Source of the DNA: Ursus arctos
Taxonomy: Eukaryota; Chordata; Mammalia; Carnivora; Ursidae
NCBI RefSeq assembly: GCF_023065955.2
Contig: NW_026623067.1
Coordinates: 56,056,444-56,120,443 of the forward strand
DNA: 64,000 nt
Direction of reading: 5' to 3'
Shown in pieces: positions 50,001 through 57,454 of this stretch. Within the stretch, counting starts at the first letter, position 1. Every line of letters begins with the position of its first letter. The notes beneath the pieces are model-generated. The model worked only from the letters and a program-made list of their open reading frames with translations, had not been told where the DNA came from and searched no databases. The position numbers and the translations under genes were made by a program.

Positions 50001-51094
50001 GGCATAATTTATGTTTTTGTTCTGATAAGATGAATTTTTTGAGGGGCACCTGGTTGGCTCAGTCGGTGGAGCGTGCAACTGTTGATCTCCAGGTTGCGCT
50101 ACCCACGTCGGGTGAATTTTTAGGGGGAAGATTTCATGACCGGAAATCTTAGAGTAACCGGAAGCATACATGTTTTGTGTGGAACACACCTTCCCTAGAT
50201 AAGTCCCAGGCTTGGACGTCGTTTCATTCTGGTGCTCAAAAGCCACCTCCTTAGATGGGTACCCCGACCCTTGCCCAAAAGCGCATGCGCCAACCCCTCC
50301 AAATACTCACTGTCACTGCACTTACTACTGCCTGATGTTACACAGCTGTTGGCTGGTCGATTAATTTTTTCTCTCCTCTACTAGAATGTGAACTGCATGA
50401 CATGGAGACTATTTTGTTCACTAATGTTCCCAGAGCCTAAAACAGCCCCTGGCACCTAATAGGTACCCAATAAATACTTGAATTAAAAAAAAAAAAAAAA
50501 AAAAGATGAAGCATACTGCTAAGTCACACACACACAAAAGCGAGGTAGGTAGTCACTGATATCACTAACATATCTGCATTAATGCAGAATAACTACTACA
50601 TTCCACCATTTGTACAATACCTGGAAATAGAAACACGGGTTACTTCTGTTCTGTCACCAATCCCTAGAGCTGAATAAAGATGAATTTCCAAAATCGACTC
50701 TTGTGACCTGTTGTCTGGTGTTGGAAGAGTGAAAACATTGATGAAATTCATAGGAGAGAAGGAGAGAGCCCTCGGCATTCTTACCACTGCTACTTTGTCG
50801 TCCATAGTGGGAAGTTCTGGACTCTTCAGGGTGGGTATCTTGCAAGCTCTTATGCCTGGAGTACTGACAAATGGCAGCACTTCTTTCTTCCCCCTTTCCT
50901 GGAAATGGGGGAGGGCTAAAGTTCTTGCCATCAGATCTTTTCCTCGACGTCGATAGGTGTGAAACTTGCGCTTCATAAATACTGCCGGGCCTTCTTCCGA
51001 GGCCATACCCTAAGTCTCCTTCTGCCATGTCATCGTCCTCCGTTTCCCAGGTCTGCACCTCTGCCTCACTCGGCGGCCTCACCACCCTGCTCAT
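31696..51094 (-). CDS. CCDC125: CCDC125, coiled-coil domain-containing protein 125 (11 coding exons, 513 aa)
   Basis: Reading the - strand, the coding sequence joins 51094-50785, 48270-48212, 47031-46945, 46147-46070, 45361-45276, 40362-40280, 38848-38733, 38000-37893, 36746-36572, 33231-33101 and 32004-31696. All borders are GT/AG and phases fit, giving 1542 nt (513 codons plus TGA); the human protein is 511 aa. Layout: a charged Ser/Arg/Pro-rich N-terminus (1-103), a long heptad-like coiled coil (about 104-255), a Cys-rich turn (C280, C282, H283, C290, C292), a second helical segment (about 296-366) and a Ser-rich tail. Family knowledge: CCDC125 (Kenae) is a cytosolic protein reported to influence cell motility through Rho-family GTPases; it has no enzymatic domain. 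Recognition rests on recalled homology across all exons. No break is seen, so the gene looks intact. Confidence 0.95.
32040..32279 (+). mobile_element. Can-SINE (+) next to CCDC125 last exon
   Basis: Sense copy (GTACCTGGGTGGCTCATTTAAG) with perfect 13-bp duplication TATACCAGTTAGT at 32027-32039 and 32280-32292. Its tail has grown into three 18-bp units. It is antisense to CCDC125 and ends 36 bp before the last exon. Confidence 0.94.
32229..32280 (+). repeat. 18-bp tandem repeat x 3 in SINE tail
   Basis: Unit AAGATTAAATAGAAATTC at 32229-32246, then 32247-32264 and 32265-32280, nearly identical. Confidence 0.95.
33101..33231 (-). CDS. CCDC125: CCDC125 coding exon (residues 368-411)
   Basis: On the - strand: acceptor aattttag|GATTAC, donor GAGTTG|gttagt, 131 nt. 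Encodes [15 protein letters not shown] and [10 protein letters not shown]. The donor gttagt is weaker than the others. Confidence 0.94.
33640..33805 (+). mobile_element. MIR SINE (+)
   Basis: CCTGGACTTGAATCCTCC, CTAAATGACCTTGGACAAGG, CTCTAGAATAAGAATAATAG in MIR order, in a CCDC125 intron. Confidence 0.78.
33825..33990 (+). mobile_element. L1 3' end (+)
   Basis: GAGATGAGTGGTTGTGATCG, AAATGGTTAAAGTGGTAAAT and TTTTATCACAATTAAAAAAT, the usual L1 3' terminus. Confidence 0.75.
34000..36560. other. CCDC125 intron, 2.6 kb without recognised repeats
   Basis: No SINE or L1 recognised. A 113-codon antisense ORF (33963-34304) and shorter ones have no familiar motifs. Likely old unique sequence. Confidence 0.45.
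36572..36746 (-). CDS. CCDC125: CCDC125 coding exon (residues 310-368, partial last codon)
   Basis: On the - strand: acceptor aaaactag|TTGGGA, donor GGATG|gtaaat, 175 nt, phase 1 at the end. The most conserved part by recall of human: [18 protein letters not shown] and [14 protein letters not shown]. Confidence 0.95.
36760..37330. other. CCDC125 intron, unrecognised sequence
   Basis: The part 36830-37255 has a mixed composition with AATAAAG at its end (near 37251) and may be an old retroelement or LTR that I cannot name. Confidence 0.35.
37335..37530 (-). mobile_element. MIR SINE (-)
   Basis: TGGCACTGTGCTAAACATTA, CAACAACCCAATAACTAG, CCCACACAGCTAGAAAATAA fit antisense MIR. Confidence 0.68.
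37893..38000 (-). CDS. CCDC125: CCDC125 coding exon with Cys-rich turn (residues 274-309)
   Basis: On the - strand: acceptor atttaaag|CTTGCT, donor CAGGAG|gtattg, 36 codons, phase 0. Contains ACLCHGPGG and CACAK, i.e. two C-x-C pairs separated by seven residues in an otherwise helical protein. Confidence 0.94.
38733..38848 (-). CDS. CCDC125: CCDC125 coding exon (residues 235-273)
   Basis: On the - strand: acceptor cttcctag|TTTTAA, 116 nt, in-frame donor CTTGAG|gtaggt, phase 0. A second GT four bases downstream (gtag|gtaagc) matches the donor consensus better but would shift the frame. Encodes [16 protein letters not shown] and SGLE. Confidence 0.92.
38860..39930. other. CCDC125 intron, unique sequence
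   Basis: No repeat recognised. The ORF 39067-39348 has no familiar motif. Confidence 0.45.
39935..40120 (+). mobile_element. L1 3' end (+)
   Basis: TGGAGTGATGAAAATCTTTTGG, AACTAGATAGTTGCACAC and GAATTTCACCTAAAATTTTT; ends 160 bp from a CCDC125 exon. Confidence 0.72.
40280..40362 (-). CDS. CCDC125: CCDC125 coding exon (residues 207-234)
   Basis: On the - strand: acceptor ttttccag|GCTAAA, donor TGCAC|gtaagt, 83 nt, ends in phase 1. Coiled-coil segment [13 protein letters not shown]. Confidence 0.93.
40628..40730 (+). mobile_element. Short-type Can-SINE (+)
   Basis: GGTGCCTGGCTGGCTCAGTG head with an anticodon-like GACTCTTGATC, then GGAGCCTACTTAAAAC. First of four sense SINEs in a row. Confidence 0.88.
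40731..40912 (+). mobile_element. Can-SINE (+)
   Basis: Second of the row: GAGGTGCCTAGGTGGTTCAG to TTAAAATATAAA. Confidence 0.9.
40917..41110 (+). mobile_element. Can-SINE (+)
   Basis: Third of the row: GGGGCACCTGGGTGGCTCAG, with CACACACACAC followed by CTCTCTC in the body. Confidence 0.92.
41113..41308 (+). mobile_element. Can-SINE (+)
   Basis: Fourth of the row: GGGGCACCTGGGTGGCTCAG to an A-rich tail. Confidence 0.92.
41400..41790 (+). mobile_element. Old L1 3' region (+)
   Basis: TACTGGAAACAATCTGAGTG, CACTATGGCACATCCACAC, CCATTTGTGCAAAAGG fit an old L1 3' part. Confidence 0.55.
41886..42099 (-). mobile_element. Can-SINE (-)
   Basis: Antisense copy, duplication AAACAAGTTTT at 41875-41885 and 42100-42110. 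Confidence 0.92.
42115..42680. other. CCDC125 intron, possible old retroelement
   Basis: Includes a short (TG)n at 42415-42430. The right part (GGTGTCAGAAAGCCACAGGAGCC near 42635) may be the upstream continuation of the ancient L1 seen after 43260. Confidence 0.35.
42697..42920 (-). mobile_element. Can-SINE (-)
   Basis: First of a compound antisense block; the flanks TTGGAAATTTTT (42685) and TTGGAAAATTTT (43261) enclose the whole block. Confidence 0.88.
42941..43129 (-). mobile_element. Nested Can-SINE (-)
   Basis: Antisense copy inserted in another antisense fragment, with GAGGGAGAGTC (42930-42940) repeated as GAGGGAGAGAGTC (43130-43142). Confidence 0.9.
43130..43256 (-). mobile_element. 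Can-SINE fragment (-)
   Basis: The rest of the interrupted antisense copy, ending ACCACCAGGCGCTCCC; its beginning is the GAGGGAGAGTC block before the nested element. Confidence 0.85.
43260..44330 (+). mobile_element. Ancient L1 3' region (+)
   Basis: TTACCATTTGGCAACCATCA, CCAGAAGATGCTTATTAATC, AACCAAGTCGTCAAGCTTCA, CTGGCCTGTCCTCAAAAAAT and TTTGATAATTTTACTATGG follow a widespread ancient L1 3' consensus (recalled). Confidence 0.6.
44510..44866 (-). mobile_element. Can-SINE (-) hosting an inverted copy
   Basis: Outer antisense copy with body 44734-44866 and its T-run at 44525-44538; duplication CTCTTACACTACTTTT (44494-44509) and CTCTTACGCTGCTTTT (44867-44882). Confidence 0.88.
44540..44728 (+). 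mobile_element. Nested Can-SINE (+)
   Basis: Sense copy sitting in the T-rich start of the antisense element, GGGATGCCTGGGTGGCTCAG to AAATAAATAAATAAAATATTC. The two make an inverted repeat. Confidence 0.9.
44897..44998 (+). mobile_element. Short-type Can-SINE (+)
   Basis: GGGGCTCCTGGCTGGCTCAT head with GACTCTTGATC, then AAGCCTACTTAAAAAATAAA. Confidence 0.87.
45095..45200 (+). mobile_element. Short-type Can-SINE (+)
   Basis: ATGGGGCACCTGGCTGGCTC head; it keeps the tRNA-Lys-like order of D-arm, CTT anticodon loop and GAGTTCAAATCC T-arm, then AGATTACTCAAATAAA. Confidence 0.88.
45276..45361 (-). CDS. CCDC125: CCDC125 coding exon (residues 179-207, partial last codon)
   Basis: On the - strand: acceptor ttctatag|GAAATA, donor GACAG|gtttgt, 86 nt, ends in phase 2. 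Encodes [20 protein letters not shown], still coiled coil. Confidence 0.94.
45615..45818 (+). other. Short ORF of unknown origin, possible retrocopy
   Basis: A 67-codon ORF with unusual composition for random DNA: Pro-rich start ([10 protein letters not shown]), then [15 protein letters not shown] and a strongly basic [11 protein letters not shown] end, followed by an AATAAA about 50 bp past the stop. It lies antisense in a CCDC125 intron. I do not recognise the protein, and no poly(A) tract or target-site duplication is evident. It could be a decayed processed pseudogene or chance. Confidence 0.3.
46070..46147 (-). CDS. CCDC125: CCDC125 coding exon (residues 153-178)
   Basis: On the - strand: acceptor ttcttag|GCAATA, donor GAGAAG|gtattt, 26 codons, phase 0. 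Continues the coiled coil ([13 protein letters not shown]). Confidence 0.94.
46370..46850 (+). mobile_element. L1 3' end (+)
   Basis: AGTGCCCATCAAATGGTGAA, CCATACAGTAGAAGATTAGG, GATCGTGGTCATGGTGATGC, TTTTACCTCAATAAAACTG and an A tail at 46838-46849. Confidence 0.85.
46945..47031 (-). CDS. CCDC125: CCDC125 coding exon (residues 124-152)
   Basis: On the - strand: acceptor cccctcag|GAGGTA, donor AGCATG|gtaaga, 29 codons, phase 0. Heptad-like Leu/Glu/Lys-rich helix ([13 protein letters not shown]). Confidence 0.94.
47270..47740 (+). mobile_element. MaLR-type solitary LTR (+)
   Basis: GAATGTGACCTTACTTGGAG, GGTCTTTGCAGATGATAATC, GGCCATGTGACAACAGAGGC, AGCCTCCAGAACTGGGAGAG then AATAAA and CAGCAGCCCTAGAAAACGAA. 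Both ends and the LTR poly(A) signal are visible; no internal provirus. Confidence 0.78.
48212..48270 (-). CDS. CCDC125: CCDC125 coding exon (residues 104-123)
   Basis: On the - strand: acceptor cctaatag|ATTCTA, donor TTAGAG|gtaagt, 59 nt. Encodes DSNSELSN then the start of the coiled coil. Confidence 0.93.
48280..49000. other. CCDC125 intron, unique sequence
   Basis: AT-rich, no repeat recognised before the LTR at 49005. Confidence 0.45.
49005..49500 (+). mobile_element. ERVL/MaLR-type solitary LTR (+)
   Basis: GTGGTAGGCAGAATAATGGC, CCCCAGAACCTGTGAATATA, GGAGATTATCCTAGATTATC, GCCCTGCCGACACCTTGATT, CAGAACTGTAAGATAATAAA. A different subgroup from the LTR 1.3 kb away. Confidence 0.75.
50040..50112 (+). 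mobile_element. Head-only tRNA-like SINE insertion without A tail
   Basis: 73 bp, GGGGCACCTGGTTGGCTCAG to CCCACGTCGGG, flanked by TGAATTTTT at 50031-50039 and 50113-50121. No A-rich tail separates the head from the right-hand repeat. Confidence 0.75.
50340..50485 (+). mobile_element. L2 LINE 3' end (+)
   Basis: ACTAGAATGTGAACTGCATG and CCTGGCACCTAATAGGTACC then CAATAAATACTTGAATT, the L2 3' terminus; a 20-A run follows. Confidence 0.72.
50785..51094 (-). CDS. CCDC125: CCDC125 first coding exon (residues 1-103)
   Basis: Starts at the ATG on the complement of 51092-51094 in a weak context (GCTGATGA). Encodes an acidic patch ([18 protein letters not shown]) and a basic SRKRSDGK patch. Donor AGTG|gtaaga, phase 1. 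The acceptor upstream is not certain; an AG at 51106-51105 would start the exon at 51104. Confidence 0.92.
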
Positions 51095-51109
51095 CAGCCA
51101 GATGCTTAT

Positions 51110-51945
51110 TTAACATAAGGAAAAACAGGTTATCTGTGATTAAGAGAAACAGGAGTTTAAAAACCATCAGTATAATAAAGTTGGGTTTTGCGGGGAGAAA
51201 AGTTTCTTTCTCTATTATACAGGCGCGACTATGCCAGCAAGGCCTCAGCACACAAACAGCCCTTGCAATCCAATTCAAGTTATTTAGCATTTAAGGACTT
51301 TAGGTAGGAAAAGATCCAACCTCATTTCAAAGATTGCAGTGAACTGTAAGGAAGCAGGAAAACCTTTTTACTGAATCTAATCTCCTCATGAGGATAAAGC
51401 AGATCAGCTTTTTCTAGGGAAAAGAGAAGAAAGGGTATGGTTTTCACAAGCCGAGGAGCTATACAGAATTCAGGAAGTCTCTGAAAACCGGGACTCGCAG
51501 TCACCGCGGACACCACCCTGCATCGTGGCCCTTCACGCACTTCGGGGGCTCGGCGCTCTTACAGCCTGTCCTCCAGCTCTACTTGGTTCATCTTCTGTTT
51601 CTACGGAGACACAGTTCGCCTGGGATGCTCTTCCCCAGACAGTTGCTCAACTGGTTCTTCACCTCCTTTGGGTCTTTCCTTCAGTGGCACCTCCGTGATT
51701 GACACCGGGTCTAAAATTATTGCCAACTCCTCCTCCTCCCACTTCCCTGCTTTATTTTTGCCCCTTCGCACTTAGGACCTTCTAACATACCCCCCCCCCC
51801 CCCGATTTTACTGATTTTCCAATCACGTCCCTGAAAGGGGGAGGGCAGTACAAGAGTGGGAGCCTAGGAAGGTAGGAGTTGGCTCTGACCTGCCTGTGAT
51901 GCCTCTCACAAGTAGGGCAACCTGAAACTTTCCCTCTGCTGGAGC
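51110..51945. other. CCDC125 intron 1 part, unclassified
   Basis: Somewhat raised CpG content around 51480-51560 and a 17-C run at 51790-51805; no repeat or exon established. An extra 5' UTR exon could lie here. Confidence 0.4.
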
Positions 51946-51949
51946 CCAG

Positions 51950-52100
51950 ACCTGCTCCCGATGGCCCTAAGTGGAAAGTCAGCTCTGTAAGAATAGAGAA
52001 GTCCGTCTGTTCGGATCATCGCTGCATTCCCAAGGCCTAAGACAGTATCTGGGACATCACCGGTGCCCAAGAAATACTCCTTAAATAAGTGCATGGAGGA
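51950..52100 (+). mobile_element. L2 LINE 3' end (+)
   Basis: GCATTCCCAAGGCCTAAGAC, then GTGCCCAAGAAATACTCC and GGAGGAAGGAATGA resemble the L2 3' terminus. The 169-codon antisense ORF 51906-52415 is largely the complement of this relic. Confidence 0.6.
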
Positions 52101-52585
52101 AGGAATGAACAAACAAATTGAAATACTCGCTTGTCCGGCAGAAAAAGTCACCTCAGCAAGGCTCCACCCTGCATACTGTGGAGCTACGTGCCTGCCCTTC
52201 TTCCCAGAAGAAAGCATTCCAGATAGAAACGCCTGACAGTGCCCATCGCTGAGTCCTCCCCGCGGGGAGACCACTGAGCACGGCAGGCACCTACCTGGTG
52301 GCTGGAGAGCACTTTCACTGCTCGGCCTTGTTCCCCTTGCACACAGTACAGCAGAGAGGACTTGCACCACTACGCATTTCAAAACCGCTGTCGGGATGTA
52401 GTTGTGTAGAAACATCTCATCCTTTTCTCAAGACTCAGTTAAAAAAAATAAATACATCTGACACCTTTTCTAAATATCCTGTTTAAATAATGGCTTACCA
52501 GGACTTTAAAAAATAATTAAATCTAAGTCTTGCATTTCTTCGTGAGATGTTTCTCTTATTCTTCCACTACTAAAACCACACATGA

Positions 52586-52749
52586 GGCGCCTGAGTGGCT
52601 CTGTCGGTTAAGCGTCTGCCTTGTGGTCATGGTCCCGGGGTCCTGGGACTGAGCCCCGCATTGGGCTCCCTGCTTAGTGGGGAGTCTGCTTCTCCCTCTC
52701 TCTCTGTGTTCTCTCTCAAATAAATAAAATCTTTAAAAAAGAAAAAAAG
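52586..52749 (+). mobile_element. Can-SINE (+)
   Basis: Sense copy GGCGCCTGAGTGGCTCTGTC with duplication AAACCACACATGA (52573-52585) and AAACCCACACATAA (52750-52763). Confidence 0.92.
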
Positions 52750-52833
52750 AAACCCACACATAAATGCCAGATAAATCTGATCATGTTTGAAGGGGTTTCT
52801 GTTGTTTTTAGGATCAAAGTACTATATATTTTC

Positions 52834-53014
52834 TTTTTTTTTTTTTTAAGATTTTATTTTATTTGAGAGACAGAGAGTGAGCTCACAAGCAGGGGGAGCA
52901 GCAGGCAGAGGGAAAAGCAGACTCCCCACCGAGCAGGGAGCCCGACCCAGGACCCCAAGATCATGACCTGAGCCAAAGGCAGACGCCTAGGGGACTGAGC
53001 CACCCAGGCGCCCC
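52834..53014 (-). mobile_element. Can-SINE (-)
   Basis: Antisense copy with duplication AGTACTATATATTTTC (52818-52833) and AGTACCATATATTTTC (53015-53030). Confidence 0.94.
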
Positions 53015-53059
53015 AGTACCATATATTTTCAATATTTGAAAGCAAAGGCCCTTAAAGAT

Positions 53060-53760
53060 TTGAAAAGATAACATCATAAGAGAAGGTACATGGATGGAAA
53101 GACGCTCAACATCATTAGTTGTCAGGGAATTGTAGATTTAAACTACAATGAGATTCTGTTACATACCACTGTCAATTCTCAGTGTTGCTGCACGTGTAGA
53201 CATACACAGTTGGTAGGGGTATGAAATGGTACAAACACTGTGGAAAAGTTTGACAGTTTCTTTTAAGCAGATGACCAGCAATTGCATTTTTGATATTTAC
53301 CCAAGGGAAATGAAAACATACGTTCATACAAAGATGTGTGCATGAATGGTCATAGCATTTACTCAGATTGGCCCCAAACTGGAAACAACCCAGATGTCCA
53401 TCAGCAGAAAAACAAACTGTGGTAAGTCCATATGACAGAATATATTCAGCAATAAATAATGTATTTCTAATATATGTAACAATGTGGATGAATCTTAGAG
53501 ACATTAGGCAAACAGAGGAAGCACATACTATGTGAAATCCTGGCCAAACTAAGACACGTGACAGACAAGCAATCTGGTTGCCTAGGGTGAAGGCTGCCTT
53601 CAGAGAGCATGAAGGAACTGTCTGGTGGGGACAGAAAAGTCTTCTATCTTGACACACAAAATCTAGAGTGACTAGATTTTGACAAAACTCATCATCCTTA
53701 CAATGGTGCATTTTATTGTATGTAAAATATCTTAAACATGTCCAAAAAAAATTTTTTTAA
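53060..53760 (+). mobile_element. L1 3' end (+)
   Basis: GCTCAACATCATTAGTTGTC, AACTACAATGAGATTCTG, CCAAACTGGAAACAACCCAG, ATGTCCATCAGCAGAAAAAC, GGATGAATCTTAGAGACATT and a degraded A tail. The 179-codon antisense ORF 53172-53711 is its complement. Confidence 0.88.
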
Positions 53761-53884
53761 CAAACAAAAAAGGGACCTTTAACTGGATTAGGAGACAAGA
53801 GGAGAAATGTGTTAATCAGCTGTGCCCTCCTACATAAGCATATTAAACTAGAAGCTTTAAATCAGCACCAGTTCTTTTTCAATG

Positions 53885-54110
53885 ATGTAGCTGCTTATCT
53901 TCTGTGGGCTAGGCACTATTTAAGTGTTTACTTAGATTAGTCTATTTAATCCTCACTTTGCAAGACAATACTGTTATTGTTTAAGACTAGACAACTGGAC
54001 TTAATTAAGCGCAGAGAGGTTAAGTAACATAGCTAAGGAGATAGAACCGGATTCTGAAATCTGATCCCTAATGTCAGAGACACTGTGACACTCTTAGCCA
54101 CCGCTTTCTG
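53885..54110 (-). mobile_element. MIR SINE (-)
   Basis: GGCTAGGCACTATTTAAGTG, TATTTAATCCTCACTTTGC, GCAGAGAGGTTAAGTAACAT in antisense MIR order. Confidence 0.78.
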
Positions 54111-54114
54111 TCAT

Positions 54115-54785
54115 TTGAAGAATGTGAATGAAATTAACATCAGAATAAACCACGTGTCTGTTATTTATAACATCAAGCAGAACTGAAAGTAAGTCATTTT
54201 TTACCCAAATTTTTACAAAATCATCTTGGCTCCTTTACAAGTTGATTTCCGAAATAAGTAAGTTTGTCTATTTTTACTTGTCAAGATAGACAGGAAATTA
54301 TTTACTGAATCAAAGAATAATCCCTAAGAAGCTCTTTTACCTCTACCACAAATTCCTGCCTATAAATGCAGTCTCACACCTCTGTTAAGGAGGGTGTGAT
54401 CAAGACTAGGCAGCCGGCAGTGGAGAAAATGGAATTGGTCAACACAAAAGAAAAAAGTAGCAAGAGGAAAGAGTAAGCAATCGCGGAATTAGCTAAGACT
54501 ATTTTTTTAATGTGCGACATAAATGCAGGTATCATGGTTCTGTCTTTCCGGTGTTCACAGTTGAACATAATAAACTTTCCCATGATCCAGTACTCTACCG
54601 TTTTTAAAAATGTAACTTTGGGAACTGCTGGTTGTGTACTGTCCCACTTCTCATATACTAATATTCATGTATAATACAGTCAAACGAAACGACTTTTAGA
54701 ACACATGCCTTCTAAGAAAGGGAAAATGTTTGAAGTTACTAATGTTCCAGTCAGACAGTTTTAAATGTATTCAGTGTTGAAAACC
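54115..54785. other. CCDC125 intron 1 part, unique sequence
   Basis: No repeat or gene recognised. Confidence 0.45.
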
Positions 54786-54789
54786 AGGG

Positions 54790-54990
54790 AGGCAGCAGGA
54801 TGTGTGACAGAGAAGGCCCTGACTCAGGAGGTCTGAGTTCAAATTTCACTCCACCACTTGCTGCTCTGTGATCTTGGGCAAGTCCTTTAACTTCTCAGAG
54901 CATGTTTTCCAATCTCCAAAATGGGTTTAAGCATTACTACTTTATAGGGTTATTTTGGGTACCATCTATGTATTTGAAATCAATGTTTAT
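54790..54990 (+). mobile_element. MIR SINE (+)
   Basis: GGTCTGAGTTCAAATTTCAC, GTGATCTTGGGCAAGTCC, AATCTCCAAAATGGGTTTAA in MIR order. Confidence 0.82.
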
Positions 54991-55061
54991 TGAATTACAA
55001 TTTGAGTATCAGTTTCTTTGTTAAATGGAGGATTGGAGAAGATGATTTTTTGATTTTCTTT

Positions 55062-55270
55062 TGTTGTTTTTTTCCCTAAGATTATTTATTTGACAGAGAG
55101 AGAGAGAGAGAGAGACAGCGAGAGAGGGAACACAAGCAGGGGGAGTGGGAGAGGGAAAAGCAGGCTTCCCGCTGAGCAGGGAGCCCGATGCGGGACTCGA
55201 TCCCAGGACCGTGGGACCATGACCTGAGCTGAAGGCAGAAACTTAATGACTGAGCCACCCAGGCGCTCCA
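55062..55270 (-). mobile_element. Can-SINE (-)
   Basis: Antisense copy with a (GA)n run near 55097-55117; GATTTTTTG is repeated at 55044 and 55271. Confidence 0.9.
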
Positions 55271-55479
55271 GATTTTTTGGTTCTTTAAGGCTCTAAAATT
55301 CTGGTTCTATATCAGTGTTTCCCAAAGTGTGCCCCGTGGAACACTAGTTCTATGGACCATTAGGTATTACTGGGAATAAAAGCGTCCTTCCCTTCTTTAT
55401 TTTTCTATGCTAGTACAAGCTATACATGACTTCCCCCAAATTACACAGGTAGTAGCAGAACCAGAAGCCATATCTCTGG

Positions 55480-56510
55480 CTCCTGGCCCAGTGTTCTGGT
55501 CACTTGAGAAAGGCCATAGGATGAGCAGATTACAATGAGCAATCTTCCTACCTCTGCACTAAAGCAACTCTCTGAAAAGTGACCACTGGTTTCCTAATTG
55601 CTAAATCCAAGATCTGTCTTGCTCCTCAGCCTCTTCCACCTGTGCAGAAGCTGTGACACTACTGTTTTGCCATGCGCAAGCCCCCAGTTGACCTTAGCCC
55701 CTCAAGCCCACAGGAATGACTGACTGCCTCACGTCTGCCTGCTCAGGCTCCTTTTCCTCTTTCCGTCCCTGCTGCGTACATTTGGCTTCCACTGTTAAAC
55801 ACAATTACATACACACTTCCAGCTGGATATCCTGCCAGCAATTCAGACACAGCTGTTTAAAAAAGAAATCAACGCCGTCCCGCCCTACCCTAGATCTATC
55901 TCATCCTGAGCCCTCTATTTCTGCATATGTATCATTCATGCTCCAAAACACCCAGATCCAAAACTTTGGAAGTTCTCTTTTCCTCGATCCCTTCAGTTAC
56001 CAGGTCCTCTAGGCCCATAAAATCTCCCCAAACCGTATCCTTCTTTGAATATTAACTTTGCAGCCCTGGCTGAATTTATTACCTCTCCTGGGCTAAACCA
56101 CTAGTTCCCTAGTTGTTCTAGTCCAAGCCATCCTATACACTGCTGCTCCAAGCACAGATCCAGTGATGACCCTCTCTTACCCTAAGATGTTCTATGGCTC
56201 CCACGGCATGTATAATTAAAGGAAGTGTCACCCTGTTATCTACAATGAGACTCCAGTTTTTACTTCCCATTTCGGCTGTCACTGCTTCCTGGACAGGCTC
56301 TGTGCTTCCATTAAGAAGGGCTGCACCTGTACCCAGGCCTCCTCTGTGCAGTCACCTTCAAGCCTCTGCTGCTGCTCTTCTCCAGTCCAGGAATGCTCTC
56401 TTCCCTCAAGTCCCCATCAGCTCGTGACAGCCACTCCCTCCAGTAGCCCTCCTGACAATCCTGAGTCAGACGGGATTTCTCCTGTCTCTGAGCTTCCTAG
56501 CTCTGTACTG
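55480..56510 (+). mobile_element. L2 LINE relic (+), about 1 kb
   Basis: Pyrimidine-rich text in L2 order: CCTAAGATGTTCTATGGCTC, GACTCCAGTTTTTACTTCCC, TCCAGTCCAGGAATGCTCTC and ATTTCTCCTGTCTCTGAGC. The open frames here are by-products. Confidence 0.6.
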
Positions 56511-56517
56511 TACATTT

Positions 56518-56702
56518 TTATTTTATTTAAGATTTATTTAGAGAGCGAGCGACTGGGAGGAGGGGCAGAAGGAGAGAATCTTCAAGCAGACTCCCGCTGA
56601 GTGTGGAGCCCAATGCAGGGCTCGATCTCATGATCCATGAGATCATGACCTGAACAGAAACCAAGAGTCTGATGCTTAGCCGACTGAGCCACCAGGCACC
56701 CC
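56518..56702 (-). mobile_element. Can-SINE (-)
   Basis: Antisense copy, AAGATTTATTTAGAGAGCGA to GAGCCACCAGGCACCCC, following an L2. Confidence 0.88.
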
Positions 56703-56716
56703 ATTTAAAAAAAAAA

Positions 56717-56822
56717 ATTTTTTTAAGTTTTTATTTAAGTAAACTCTGTACCCAACCTGGGGCTTGAACTCACGACCCCAAGATGCAGAGTCTCATGTTC
56801 TGACCGAGCGAGCCAGGCATCG
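56717..56822 (-). mobile_element. Short-type Can-SINE (-)
   Basis: Head-only antisense copy: TAAGTAAACTCTGTACCCAA to GCGAGCCAGGCATCGC. Confidence 0.85.
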
Positions 56823-57074
56823 CTGCGCCTTTTTAATGGTCCTTCCTGACATTTTTACTGCACATGCCCCTTATGCAAGCAGTATCCAAAGACGTGTGAT
56901 AGAACTGAAAGAAAAAAGACTCCTGCCCAGAAAACTTGGACTAGAAGCATCCACACCCACTAGCCTGACAACTCTTGCCGTAGCAAACAGGTTGGTCAAA
57001 CAGACACCTAATTCCTGTCAGGCTCGGCGAAGAGGAACTAACGTGGGCCCTCCCTGGTGAACAGTGGCCTGCTG

Positions 57075-57335
57075 ACACCACGCTCTGGCATTGTTTTTCA
57101 ACTTTTTGTGAAAATAATTTTAGGTTTACATTATGTTGCAAAGATCGTGCAGAGAGTTCCCGTATACCCTTTGATGAGACTCCTCTGTTAATTTAGGGTA
57201 CATTTATCAAAATTAAGTTAATATTGATACATGCCATTAACTAAATCACAAACTTTATTAGGATTTCCCAGTTTTTCTACCGATGTCCTTTTTCTGTTGC
57301 AGGACACTACACCGCATTTAATGCGCCGTAGTTTT
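57075..57335 (-). mobile_element. Old L1 fragment (-)
   Basis: TTGCAAAGATCGTGCAGAGA, GTTCCCGTATACCCTTTG, CACAAACTTTATTAGGATTT, CCGATGTCCTTTTTCTGTTG; ends about 120 bp before the CpG island. Confidence 0.7.
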
Positions 57336-57454
57336 AAGGCTCAACACTAACAGGAAAATAAAGGGGGAGGGAGGAAGCAGAAACAGAATCTTTCAATCTA
57401 TTCCTCATTATTTCAACATGAGAAGGCCATTAAACTAGCATTTAGGGGGAAAGC

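Noticed and set aside
50596..51006. 136-codon - ORF overlapping the first CCDC125 coding exon
   Set aside because: It is another frame over the same exon; the frame starting at 51094 has the CCDC125 homology and correct phase.
51906..52415. 169-codon - ORF in CCDC125 intron 1
   Set aside because: A large part is the complement of an L2 3' end and there is no supporting family motif or matching exon.
53172..53711. 179-codon - ORF, the longest in the window
   Set aside because: It is the complement of an L1 3' end whose sense order is clear; no motif and no splice context.
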